Assembly: GCA_029449245.1 (NCBI GenBank)
Contig: JANATF010000015.1
Span: 496,001 to 560,000 of the forward strand
DNA length: 64,000 bases
Direction: 5' to 3'
Origin: Mortierella alpina
Taxonomy: Eukaryota; Mortierellomycota; Mortierellomycetes; Mortierellales; Mortierellaceae
This document shows, piece by piece, positions 32,940 through 44,183 of this stretch (position 1 is the first letter of the stretch; every line of letters begins with the position of its first letter). The notes beneath the pieces were generated by a model. It did no database searches, had not been told where the DNA came from, and saw only the letters and a program-made list of their open reading frames with translations. Made by a program: the position numbers and the translations under genes.

Positions 32940-34361
32940 GCTCATTGTGCACATGGTATGTTCTTGTGGATGCGTACTGTGTGCGTATTCAACCGCCGGT
33001 CATCGGATCGCTTCTGGTGGTCATGACAGGACGGTGCGACTCTGAGACTCTCGAAACGGCGCGGCCGTTCTTACTATCGACGTTAGCCATACAGTTTAAG
33101 CTGTCCTGTTCTCACCAATCGGCCATCAAGTCACTTCCTGCAGCTGGGACGGGGTAGTACGTCTCTGGGACTCGCAAACCGGTGAACTTAGCCTCAGCTA
33201 CACCAACCCCAGCATGATTTTCAGCCGGACGTTTTCTCCCTACGGTCAACAGATCGCCTTGGACAACATAATGTGGCTCTGGGACGTGCAAACCGGCACG
33301 CCTGGACCTATTTCGACTGGTCTCTCCGGACACATTCGAACTGTGTCATATTCACCAAGTGGCCATCAAATTGTCTCAGGAAGTGATGATGGCACGATTT
33401 GGCTGTGCGATGCACGAAGTAGTACATCAGGTTCAACCAGAAGCAGGCATACCGGCCTTGTAAGGTGTTTACGTAGTCGCCAAGCGGGACTCAGATCGTC
33501 TCACAAAACGGCGCGGCTTTGGAATGTGCACACCGGAGCTTCGAGACCCATTTTGGCTAGACATACAAGCGATGTTATGAGTGTGGTGTACTCGCCCAAT
33601 GGACACCACATTGCCTCCGCTAGTTACGACAAGTCTGTGCGGCTCTGGGACGCGCAAATCGGAGCACTAATGTCAGTACTGGCTGGCCATTCAAGGGCCG
33701 TTGCGAGCGTGGCGTATTCACCCGGCCATCAGATTGCATCGGGTAGTACTGACAAGACCGTGCGGATATGGGACGCCGAAAGCGATTTATGCACTTTGGT
33801 TTTGATTGACCATGCAGCAGCGGTTAATGCTGTGGCATACTCGCGTAATGATCAAAGGATTGCCTCTTGTAGCCAAGATGGTACAGTCGTGCTCCGGGAT
33901 GCGGTATCGGGCGACTGCCTAACAAGTATGAACGACATTGATAAACCCCTCTATTGGCTAGCTTGGAGGGACATTGACGCTGGTAGTTATCTTGCAACCG
34001 GTAACAGAGCGACGGTTCGCATGTGGCAGGTGACAGAGAAGGACGGCAAACCGCATTTCAACCTGCATGGAGCTCGCCGCACGCTTCACTGAACACCATG
34101 AGCACCAATATCCAAAACGCACACGGGTTGAGTAGAGTGCAAATCCAGCTCTTGACACAGAGAGGCATTGTGGGCGAGCCGACCCATCCCTTGAGCATGC
34201 GCGCGGCAGGCGAAAAGCTGATGAGCATGACTGCTACTGTTGGTCGGCTAAGAATGGCATCAAAGAAGGACGTTCTGAATGATCTTGCAGATGAGCCATT
34301 TGGTGGAGAAGCTGACCTGGAGGTTTCTCGGAAGTATGCTGAGCTTGTCATAGAAGAGTAG
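32940..34361 (+). pseudogene. Decayed 3' copy of the NLR gene (WD40 repeats and C-terminus)
   Basis: This stretch is a diverged paralogue of the WD40 and C-terminal part of the full-length NLR just downstream, in the same orientation. It lacks the NACHT and N-terminal regions. The longest open part (33214-34092) keeps about seven WD40-like units. Repeat junctions differ from the intact gene: one unit joins the start of intact repeat 4 to the end of repeat 6, another joins 9 to 11. Near 34067 a single A present in the intact gene (ctgcaatgg versus ctgcatgg here) is missing, which throws the conserved C-terminal tail into another frame. Upstream units at 32940-33210 carry further breaks. It may serve only as a sequence donor for repeat exchange. 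Confidence 0.8.
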
Positions 34362-34830
34362 GACAGCTGTAGCGTGAGAAACGTATGGGTATCACAGCGA
34401 CGAGCGCAAGCATAGTCATTGATGTGCTGAACGACGATGATCATAGAAACAATCGCTATAAGCAACGTATAATGAACTGCAGAGATGTTCTTTGAGATAA
34501 AACAGTGTAGCATAGAGCAACATGAGGCCCTTCCATATTCCATCATCCCGCTTTTCTCGTGCAACACAAAGGCCGCTGTGAATTTTCAAAGCTTGTTCTT
34601 TCTTTTGCCTTCCCATTCTTCTCAACCTATTCCCTTCCTTTCATCACCGCGTTTAACCTTGAGAGACCTAAAACTAACCTGCTGAAGACACAAGTGCCCT
34701 TTATCATCTGTTGTATACCACCATTCATCAGTCGCTGTAAGTATGAGCACAGGCATCTTTAAAAGCACTATCATGGTCGGAGCATTGACATCTGAACTCC
34801 AGTGCCTAGTCAACCCAAGCTGTCGGCGAG
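34362..34830. other. NLR upstream region
   Basis: Presumed NLR promoter. An ATG at 34743 opens a 31-codon frame that looks like the lost beginning of the NLR protein but is offset by one base from the main frame (see the NLR start comment). Confidence 0.4.
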
Positions 34831-37800
34831 ATGATTGATTCACACTTGTGGTCGCGTAACTGTCTCCCACTGCGAGAAATAGTTGAGATAGCAGGTCTCT
34901 TTCTGACATTTGCGCAGAGTATCGGCAATCCAAATGCTCTGCACCTGTTGAGCGACAACGTCAGCTCGATACTATCTGCGATGAAGCGTGGTGTGAGAAA
35001 GACGCTGAATCCATCGCTGTCTGCTGAGGATCAAGAGCTGTGTGAGAATGTCGCCTCGATTTTCACCGAGCACGGGAAGCTGTGGGAGCGTTTGGACAAT
35101 GTTGAGAAGGCCAGGGGCAGCTTTGAAAGGGCTGAAAAGTGGAGGTAAATCAAAGATGCGAGATCCACTAAAAACTCTTACTTGTGGTTTTTTTTCTCCT
35201 CGGGGTTTGGATTTTGGTACGACACTCATCTCAGTTTTCACTTTTCCTTTCGCAGCACGCGGACTCTCACCCCAGGCCAGCCACAGCAAGGAGATAACAA
35301 TAAGGTGGTGCGTAAAATAGCCCATGTTCCGCCAGAGATATTCATTCGCGACGTCTGCGTGCGGCTCCCCAAACCCAAATTGCCTGCGTCGGATGCACGC
35401 ATTAGCAGTACTCCTCAACTAGTCTACTGCCTCATATTGCTTTCCAAGGCCACAGCGGCACCTGGCACTGTCACAGCCATGGACGAGACCCTTGATGAGA
35501 TTGAGCGATCCTGGATACAGACTATGGCAGAAGAATCAGATGAGCAAAACCGGCTCCGCTCCCTTGCTGGAAAGTTGATTACAGAGTTCATGGACGATGA
35601 CATGAAAGAGCCAGATGCTATAGCGGAGATTGTGAGTCTCGCTCCCGTGCTCGCTCAGACCAGCTATCGGAAATTGGTCGACCACTTCATCGTCAGCTTT
35701 GAGCAGGCTACTCTGCTCGAGTTTGGACTGCTGGACGGTTTGGCACAGTTGATCCAGAATGCGCAAGGTGGCCACCTGCTCCTCGCAGATCTCGTCAGCA
35801 TCTTGAAAGCCCTCAGCAACCGTCTACAGATCACTCATCAACAGTCGAGCACCTACCTCTATGCGTTGGTGAAGGCAGTGTCGAATGTCCTGGATGCAAT
35901 GGCCGATTGCAACGTCAAAGGACTAAGCCGCGAAGAGTTGCACGAGCCGCTGTCTCAATACTTGGATGGCTTAAAAGACAACTCAGATCTGTATCTCGTC
36001 TACCATGCTGCGTATGCGTACCAAGCGCTGCAGTACATCCCTGATAACGAGTCCCCTCTGCAGTCAGTGCTGCGGCGTGCGCGCGTCATGGTCTCTGGAA
36101 TCTCAGGGGTGGTGAGTGCCGTCAAGGGTCTGGATCTAAACAAGTTACTCGACGGCTTGGAAGACCTACAAGACGGTCTCGTGGGAACCTATCAGATCGT
36201 GAAGACCGGGGTCAAGGGTGTTGCCGCGGCAGTGGAGCTGGTTGAGAATGGAACAGGACTTTTGGACAGCCTTAAGGAGGGCCTCAGTTTCAGCCATAAA
36301 TGCACATGGTACCCAGCTTTGCGTGGATCCGACACCTTCATCAAGAATGGTCAATTGTCCAAGTTCAAACGGCTAGTTTGCGAGGCGCCGTGCCGCCGCG
36401 ATGCTGCGTTTCAACTTGGGGTATGCCAACGACTTGGAGAGATTGCAGTCAATCCACTATGGGGTAACAGTACAAGGCAGCAGGCAATCGATTTCCTCCG
36501 TGAGATGTACAAGAATGATGCAGAGTGGGGAAGGCAAGCTTGCAGCAAGAAGTGGATCCTTACAATGCTGAAGCGGCTCAGTGCGCTGCCAAACAGGGAT
36601 ATCAGTGAGTATGCACTGATTGTGCTGAAGGATCTGGAGAAGAGTGGTGATGGAGGAAGACAGGAGCTGTATCGTGCGCATTTGCAAGAGGCATCAAGTT
36701 CTTTCCCGCTTGAGGCAGCTCTGCAGACACCGTTGACTTCACCACTTCTCACCCGTGCACAAGACATTCCAGATGTCGAGGAGGACCTACGCCGACTGAG
36801 GAAACGTCAACTCAAGGACCGGACCAAAGCCGTGTACATTCCTCCTTGTGCCAAGGCAAATCGACAAGCACCAGACAGTACCTCATTCGATCTGATGGAG
36901 AACATGAACGAGTTCCTCAAGAGCGATTCGCAGGTGTTCCTTCTGCTGGGTGATTCTGGAGCTGGAAAGTCGACATTCAATCGGGAACTCGAATGTGCTC
37001 TTTGGACCTGCTACAGCAGCAACGAAGACCCTATACCTATTTTTATCCACTTGCCATCGATCGACAATCCGGAAAAGGACCTGATTGCCAAGCATCTCCG
37101 CCGTTGCGACTTCCTAGAGCCCCAGATTCGAGAACTCAAGAACAACCGTCGGTTTACACTGATTTGCGATGGATATGACGAGTGTCAGCAGATTTACAAC
37201 CTCTACAGAAGCAACAACCTGAACGGAGATGGTCAGTGGATGGTCAAGATGGTGATCAGTTGCCGGAGTGAGCACCTTGGTCATGATTACAGGGATCGCT
37301 TTCAGCCTTCAACCGCTGCCGTCTCATCAACTGACGCGAGTGGTGATCTACTTCAGGAGGCCGTCATCGTCCCGTTCTCTACACACCAGATCTACGACTA
37401 CATACACAGATATGTCGCGGTCGTCAAGCCACCGTGGCGTGCCAAGTCCTATCTTGCAGCACTTGCGAGAATCCCCAGTTTGATGGATCTTATCAAGAAT
37501 CCATTTCTATTGACGCTCTGCTTGGATGTGCTTCCTGGGTTTGTTGATATAGACAAGACGCAAGAGCTATCGGGCGTCAATATCACGCGCGTGGGACTCT
37601 ATGATCGGTTTATCGAGCATTGGTTGGAGCGCGGCAAGAAGCGAGTAGGGAGTCGAGACCTGAGTCCACATGCGAGGGCGGCCTTTGATACTATCGTGGA
37701 CGAGGGCTTTACAGCGAACGGAATCGACTATTTGAAGCGATTGGCAACAGCAATGTACAAGGAACAGGCAGGTCACCCAATTGTCGAGTACTCGCGCTTC

Positions 37801-40515
37801 AAGGATGGAAACACGTGGAAGGCCGAATTCTTCAGCCGTGAGGATGAGAGTCGACTCTTGCGTGAGGCTTGTCCGTTGGCACGCAATGGCAACCAACATC
37901 GCTTTGTGCACAAATCACTCTTGGAATACTGCTTCACACGCGCCGTGTTTGACCCACAAGTGAGCTCACCTCTTCCAGGACCAAGTGTGACTCGTCGAGG
38001 CAGTGTGAGCTCTATACTCAGCTTTGTTGGAGAGACGGCAGCAGAGGATTGTAACCTCACAGCTAGGCAGGCAATGCTATACAGCCCGTTGAGGTGGAGG
38101 AGTTTCGTGGAGGAGCCGTCGATCATGCAATTTTTGGCAGAGCGTGTGCAACAAGAACCCTCGTTCAAGGGACAGCTTTTGATGATGATCGAGAACTCCA
38201 AGACCGACAAAAGTGGGCGTATTGCGGCTGCCAATGCGATCACAATACTTGTCAGAGCAGGGATACAGTTCGCGGAAGCAGACCTGAGAGGGATCCGAAT
38301 TCCAGGCGCAGACTTGAGCTTAGGGATGTTTGAAGGAGCCCAGCTGCAAGGAGCGGATCTGAGAATGGTCAACTTATCCAACGTCTGGCTCCGTCACGCC
38401 GACCTGAGCGATTCACAGATGATTGGTGTACGGTTTGGTGAATGGCCATATCTGAAGGAAGACAGCTATGTGTTGTGCGTTGCTTACTCACCGCATGGAA
38501 AGTCTTTGTCAGTGGGCTTGTCTGACTACTCAATTGTCGTGTATGACACTGCAACATGGACCAAAACCAATACAATATTCGGCCATACCAGCTTTGTCAG
38601 TTCTGTGGCATACTCATTTGACGGCCATCAGATCGCTTCGTGCAGCGCTGACAAGACGGTACGACTTTGGGACTCGAGAACCGGTGTGACCATTCTTACC
38701 ATCGATGTTACCCATGAAGTTGATACTGTGCACTTCTCACCGGTCGGCCATCAAATCGCCTCCTGCAACTCGGACGGGGTAGTACGGCTATGGCACACAC
38801 ACACTGGTGCACCCGGTCTCAGCTTCACTGACCCCAGCACGATTTCCAGTCTGGCGTATTCTCCCGATGGACACGAAATCGCCTTGGGCTGTGGGGACCA
38901 TATAGTGCGGCTGCGGGATGCGCGAACCGGTGCACCTGGTCCCATTTTGACCGGACATACTGATGATATTCTCAGTCTGGCGTATTCACCAAGTGGCCAT
39001 CAAATCGCCTCAGGGAGTAATGACAAGACGGTGCGACTCTGGGATGCTCAAACAGGCTCTCTTGGATTTACCTTGAATGGTCATTCACATTCCGTCCACA
39101 GCTTGGCGTATTCGCCCAGCGGCCATCAAATCGCCTCAGGGAGTGGAGACAAGACAGTGCGTCTCTGGGACGCGCAAAGCGGCACACCTGGACCTATTTT
39201 GACTGGTCACTCAAGACTCATTCGAACAGTGTCATATTCACCAAGTGGCCATCAAATTGCTTCAGGGAGTTACGATGGCACGATTCGGCTGTGGGACGCA
39301 CGAAGTGGTACATCAGGTTTCGCCAGAAGCGGACATACCAGCCGTGTATGGTGTGTAGCGTGGTCACCAAGCGGGACTCTGATCGCCTCAGGAAGCTCCG
39401 ACAAAACGGTGCGGCTCTGGGATGCGCACACTGGAGCTTCAGGACTCGTTCTGACTGGACACACAAGCGAAGGTTTGAATGTGGTGCACTCGCCTAATGG
39501 ACATCACATTGCCTCCGTTGGTGACAAGTCTGTGCGGCTCTGGGACGCGCAAACCGGAGCTTTGAAACTCGTTTTGACTGGACATACGGATAAACTTCGG
39601 AGCGTGGTGTATTCACCAAGCGGTCATCAGCTGGCCTCAGGCAGCCATGACACCACTGTAATACTCTGGGATGCGCAAACCGGAGCTTTGGAACTCATTT
39701 TGACTGGGCATACCAATTCTGTTCGAAGCGTGGCGTACTCTCCAGACGGTCTTCAGCTTGCCTCAGGTAGTATGGACAAGACTGTGCGTCTCTGGGACGC
39801 GCTGACCGGTGTACTAGTGTCAGTACTGGCCGGCCATTCAAAAGGCATAACGAGCGTGGCGTATTCACCAAGCTGCGATCAGATTGCATCGGGCAGTTTG
39901 GACAATGCCGTGCGGATATGGAACGCCAAAAGAGGTTTATGCACCTTGATTTTGATTGGCCATACAGCATATGTTTGGACTGTCGCATACTCGCGTAGTG
40001 GTCAAAGGATCGCCTCTTGTAGCGAAGATCGTACAGTCCGGCTCTGGGATACTACTTCGGGCGACTGTTTAACAACTATGAACGACATCGATCGACCCAT
40101 TAATGGGCTTGCTTGGAGAGACACTGACGCTGGTAGTTATCTTGCAACCGGCGGTGATGGAGCGACAGTGCGCATGTGGCGGCTGACGGAGAAGGAGGGC
40201 AAACTCCATTTCCACCTGCAATGGAGCTCGCCGCACACTTCCTTGAACACTATGGGTGCCCGTATTCAAAATGCGCGCGGTTTGAGCAGGATGCAGATCC
40301 AGCTCTTGACACAGAGAGGCGTTGTGGGCGAACCGACCCCTCCCTTGAGCATGCGCGCCGCGGGCGAGAAGCTGATGAGCATGGCTGCTACAGTTGGTCG
40401 GCTGAGAATGGCATCAAAGAAGGACGTTCTGGATGATCTTGCAGATGAGCCATTTGATGGAGAAGCTGACCCAGGGGTTCCTCCTAAGGATGCCGAACTT
40501 GCCGTAGAAGAGTAG
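34831..40515 (+). CDS. NOD-like receptor: arm-like domain, NACHT, pentapeptide repeats, 14 WD40 repeats
   Basis: Two exons, 34831-35144 and 35256-40515, encode about 1857 residues. The helical N-terminal region (about 1-660) ends exon 1 with ERAEKW and includes a likely armadillo-like block around CRRDAAFQLGVCQRLGEIA. NACHT follows, with Walker A GDSGAGKS (about 670-677) and Walker B LICDGYDE (about 740). A pentapeptide-repeat segment (A[DE]L-type units such as GADLR, GAQLQ, HADLS; about 1111-1165) links to 14 WD40 repeats (about 1174-1758), enough for two seven-bladed propellers. A conserved tail of about 100 residues ends the protein. Fungal STAND proteins of this layout sense non-self or damage and assemble on nucleotide exchange. 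The true start is uncertain: a frame beginning at 34743 resembles the family's beginning but is one base out of frame. Confidence 0.85.
38461..40215 (+). repeat. Array of 14 WD40-encoding units inside the NLR
   Basis: Units of about 126 bp recur in frame with the consensus AYSPSGHQIASGS-DKTVRLWD-TG---L-GHT. Units 4-11 are much closer to each other than units 1-3 and 12-14, a sign of recent homogenisation or expansion of the centre of the array. Confidence 0.85.
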
Positions 40516-40936
40516 AGTCAACTATAGTGATAAATAAGGTATGCGACGAAGATCGCTTCTACAAATGGATACGCGGTCGTCCATTTTTTTCTTTATTTAG
40601 ACAGAGATGAATTGAGAGGCATATCTCACATAAAATCGTTAATCATCATCAGCGGAGTCTCGCGTGCGCCCTTGGCCTTGTTCAACATGGCCACCTGGTA
40701 CTATTGCCGACTCGTACACGGATAGCCCCGTTGCCCTCAGCACAAATGTCGTCAAATGGTTCCGCCTTTCCGAAAATGCCTCCACGATCCTGTGCAGCAC
40801 CGCTCCCGTCATCGGATTCGTCTGCTACGTCTACAGCTCATTAAAATCAACCGTGCCCAGAAGCAAGTTCCAACTCTGAAGTCTCGATATTGGACAACGA
40901 CAACGACCGCAGCGGCAGCACCACCTCCGGCGGGGA
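40516..40936. other. Intergenic region downstream of the NLR
   Basis: Contains the NLR 3' end and, on the opposite strand, the end of a decayed gene. No separate gene is seen. Confidence 0.45.
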
Positions 40937-42850
40937 CTAGGATCCAGCTGCATCACGGCCCTGCCGCGACTTGTACAGGATCGACGACAGGAACCACCGG
41001 TACTGGACCAGTCTCTGTCGGGTCTCGCCCGAGATGCTCAGTTCCTGTAGCCTGGGCATGCACGACCCAGGAACTTTTTTTTTGAATGCAAGATCTTATT
41101 GTGACGTAGTAAGGAGCTGGGTGCAACGAGCGTTTTGCAGCATCATGGTCTCAAGGGTGTGTTGCGGTATAACTCGTTTCTCAACATAATACGTAACATT
41201 AAAGAACCATATGGCCGATAGTCCGGCTGCCTCCAGGAACGTGTGCGCTACTTTGCCATAGAGGGATATTTATGTGACTTTGGTACGAATCGAGACCAAA
41301 TACTCGGCCGCGCGAGCAATGGCCGGCAGCAGCTCACTGGGTCTCTTGAGGCCCTTCTTGACATCGTCCGATTTCCACTTTATTGAACCTCCAAAGAGGA
41401 CCTCTTCAAGATCGGACCTCAAAATAATCCGCTTGAGGTCCTCTAAGGCTCCGGCTTGCATCTCGACCGTCACCATCAGCCTTCGGATCTTGAACGGTCC
41501 CTTCTTGGGTCGGAGCGCCTTCTCAAGAACAGACACATCCTGGACAGATGAGCTCTCGACGTTCAGAGACGACAAGGAAGTGGCGTACTTTTGAAAGACA
41601 GAAACGACCTTGTCCTAACTCGAAACGCTCAGCCGGACCAATATGTTCGAAGCAGGGCCTGAGACCCCCGTCCCACTGAAATCGCTCGCGCCCCTCGCAT
41701 ATGCTTCATCTTGACTTGGAACTTTGTCAGCGTTGGGTGGTTCGCCATCAAGGACTTGTGCGTCTCAAAGATCTGGCTCGCGTCATCGACCGGTGGGTTG
41801 TTCCAGAGTTCCAGCGTGCAAAGACCCTTGTTCAGTTTGAGAATATCCCGAATTCTGTTCCGGTCCCGCGCATACGAATACGTGAGCGTGACCTGCGCCA
41901 AGGACTATGTTGGGAAAAAAAACTAACAAACTACCATTCCTGCGTCGTTGACAACCGTATTTGATCTTGTCCTCACATTTGTGGCTCTCAAAGACCGGTG
42001 CCAGGTTACCCGAATCGTGGTTCTTGTCCTCAATCTCGCTTCCAGGTTGTCCAGGTTCGATAAACGTAATGTCGACATTCTCCCAGTGATCGATCCGCAA
42101 GTTGAGTCTTGACAGTCGGTGCAGCCCCCGAATGGCGTACCTGACGAGGACAATGGCCTTGTCCATATCGGTGACCCCGAGCTCCAACATCAATCGTTCC
42201 GTGTGTGGGTCCCGCTGGAAGCGGGCAAGACTATCCGAGAGAGAAGAGTTCTCCATCGTGAACGAGGCTGGGTGGTTAGAAAAATTCATGGCTTCCGCCA
42301 ACTCCTAATGACCGGACATGGCTACCCAGTGCGCCAGACTCACCCAACGCACGTCCCGTTCTGGCGTCAGGTACGAGTGCATGCCTCCGATGCACCGAGT
42401 GCCCTAGGCGATATGGAGGTGAATGCCTACGAATCGTCTCAGCTGCTCGAGTCCAGAGCTGGGATGGGCTGCCACCTCTTCCAGTGCTAGGGTTGACTTT
42501 TCCATCATCAGCAGCTTGCGGAAGTGATACAGTACCAAGTAGTCGCCGTACTCCGCAATCACTTGGTCTTCCATTTCGACCTTGATGGAATATCACTTGG
42601 GCATGCCCTTCCACTTGCAGTGCGAGACAAAGTTCGAGTTGAATTCTTTGACGTCTCTGCAATCGCAAAAAAAGTGGACCCGGAAGTCTGCAAAGGTGAG
42701 GGGTTTGCCTAGGGCAGACGTCTCGTTTTCAGACTCGGGGGCCGTGTCCACGAAAGGGAGGATGCAGAAGAGCTTAGTGTACACTGTATCAATCCAATGA
42801 TAGCGTTTCATTAGGATCCCCTTGCCTCGACGCTCCAGAACGTACATGAA
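40937..42850 (-). pseudogene. Frameshifted leucine-rich / F-box-like hypothetical gene
   Basis: On the minus strand, protein-like segments follow each other in changing frames: MYVLERRGKGILMKRYHWID (from 42847), DQVIAEYGDYLVLYHFRKLL, GMHSYLTPERDVRWVSLAHW, MNFSNHPASFTMENSSLSDS, LVRYAIRGLHRLSRLNLRID, RDILKLNKGLCTLELWNNPP, VSVLEKALRPKKGPFKIRRL and a last piece RLQELSISGETRQRLVQYRW ending in a stop at 40937. The repeated L-x-x-L-x-L pattern and the ending resemble large leucine-rich hypothetical families of Mortierellaceae, from memory. At least four frame changes and several stops make an intact product unlikely. Some breaks could be introns, but not all have splice sites. Confidence 0.55.
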
Positions 42851-43734
42851 GGTGACAGGGCTCGAGCATGTGTCATCGTCCTTAATTGCTACTGCACTCT
42901 AAGTTAGAGGGCGATCGATAAACTCTGCACAGACGCGGGCGAGGACATTTTTGCATTTTGGAGGTTGGAGAATGCCTTTACTTGCTCTGGTTGTGGTTCG
43001 TCATGGCTCGTCGTCGCTACCAATGTCGCTGCTATTGTCACAAACCGGCTGCTCCTTGGGGTTATCTTTCTCTGGCTCCGTCGCGCGATGAGTGCTGCTT
43101 CCGGTTCTGTCTGTTCTGTCTCTGTTGAAGTGGGTGTAGCCACAGCAGCCCCCTGAATTGCGTCCTTGACTTCCAGCAGCAGTTCATTGCTGTCTGTTTC
43201 CTCCATTTCCTCCACTTTCTCCTTGTAGTCCGCATCTTCACCAGCCGTGTTCGCGATCGCTTAGTGATGATGGATATCCAGACCAGTTTCGCGCTCGCCG
43301 ACCCACATCCTCGTCCGCGTCCTCTTCCGCATCATTGTATACCAGTTACGCATGCTCATAAGCTTTTTCAACATCGTCTTCCAGAGACGAGGGCTCCACG
43401 CAGGGTGAGGAAGGAGTGGACGACCCCTGAAGGCTCGGGCCAGTTCTCGTTCCACGGTTCAGCTCAGAGGAATAGAGTTCCCTTTAGTAGGTTTTGTCGC
43501 CGCTGGCTGCTGCGAGCGAGTCGTTGCATGCGACTCGACGAGATCTTTAAATCTGGTGGATGGTCGACCTAATGGCAGAGTGGGTGGCTGCTCTGCATAG
43601 ACAGTGTCCAGAATTACTTTCGTTCGGAATGTTACTTGACGCCGTGCGGTCGAACTGTAATTCGGGCAAGGACCAAAAGAATTGGACGTTTATAAACACA
43701 CAGTTCCTGAACTGCATGAATGAACGATGGAGCG
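42851..43734. other. Region of possible further gene debris
   Basis: A minus-strand frame at 42904-43215 is Glu/Thr-rich with no domain. Acidic protein-like pieces (DAEEDADEDV) lie further right, interrupted by stops. I see no supportable gene. Confidence 0.35.
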
Positions 43735-43966
43735 AAATGTTTGAGAGGCGCCGCTGCAAGGTGCGGAACTGAGAATGGCCAACTTTTCCAACATCTGGCC
43801 GGTCTGAGCGATTTGCAGATGACTGGCGTGCGGTTTGGTGAATGGTGATGTGCGTTGCTTACTCGAACGATGGAAAGTCATGAGCAGGGCTTGTACGGCA
43901 ACTCAATTGTCGTCTATGACACGGTGACAGGGACCAAAACCAACACGCTACTCGGCCCTACAAGCT
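43735..43966 (+). pseudogene. Short NLR relic covering the pentapeptide-to-WD40 junction
   Basis: About 230 bp align in order with the intact NLR around 38325-38590. Shared blocks are gctgcaaggagcgga-like, gagaatggtcaac-like, gtgcggtttggtgaatgg, ggaaagtc, tcaattgtcgtctatgacac and ggaccaaaaccaa. Small deletions and stops destroy the frame. It is a second, independent NLR remnant, on the far side of the intact gene. Confidence 0.75.
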
Positions 43967-44183
43967 GGGAAAACGCGTGTCGTGCCGAGTCTGAGCGCTT
44001 CTTTGGTGCGATGGTGGTGTGCTTGAGCGGCCAACATCCCACGCCCATTTTTGGTTGGCCTGTGATGACGCCTCGTCGCACCTCCCACTCCTCCTGCAGT
44101 TCGATTTTTGTCATTCCCTCTTCCGCTGCATCGCTCACTCCTCCCCGCCTCATTGACATTCGACATTGCGAAACTCACACCAC

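Noticed and set aside
38461-40215. Regularly spaced repeats, considered as a CRISPR-like or minisatellite array
   Set aside because: The units are in-frame WD40 codons of about 126 bp inside one long ORF in a eukaryotic genome.
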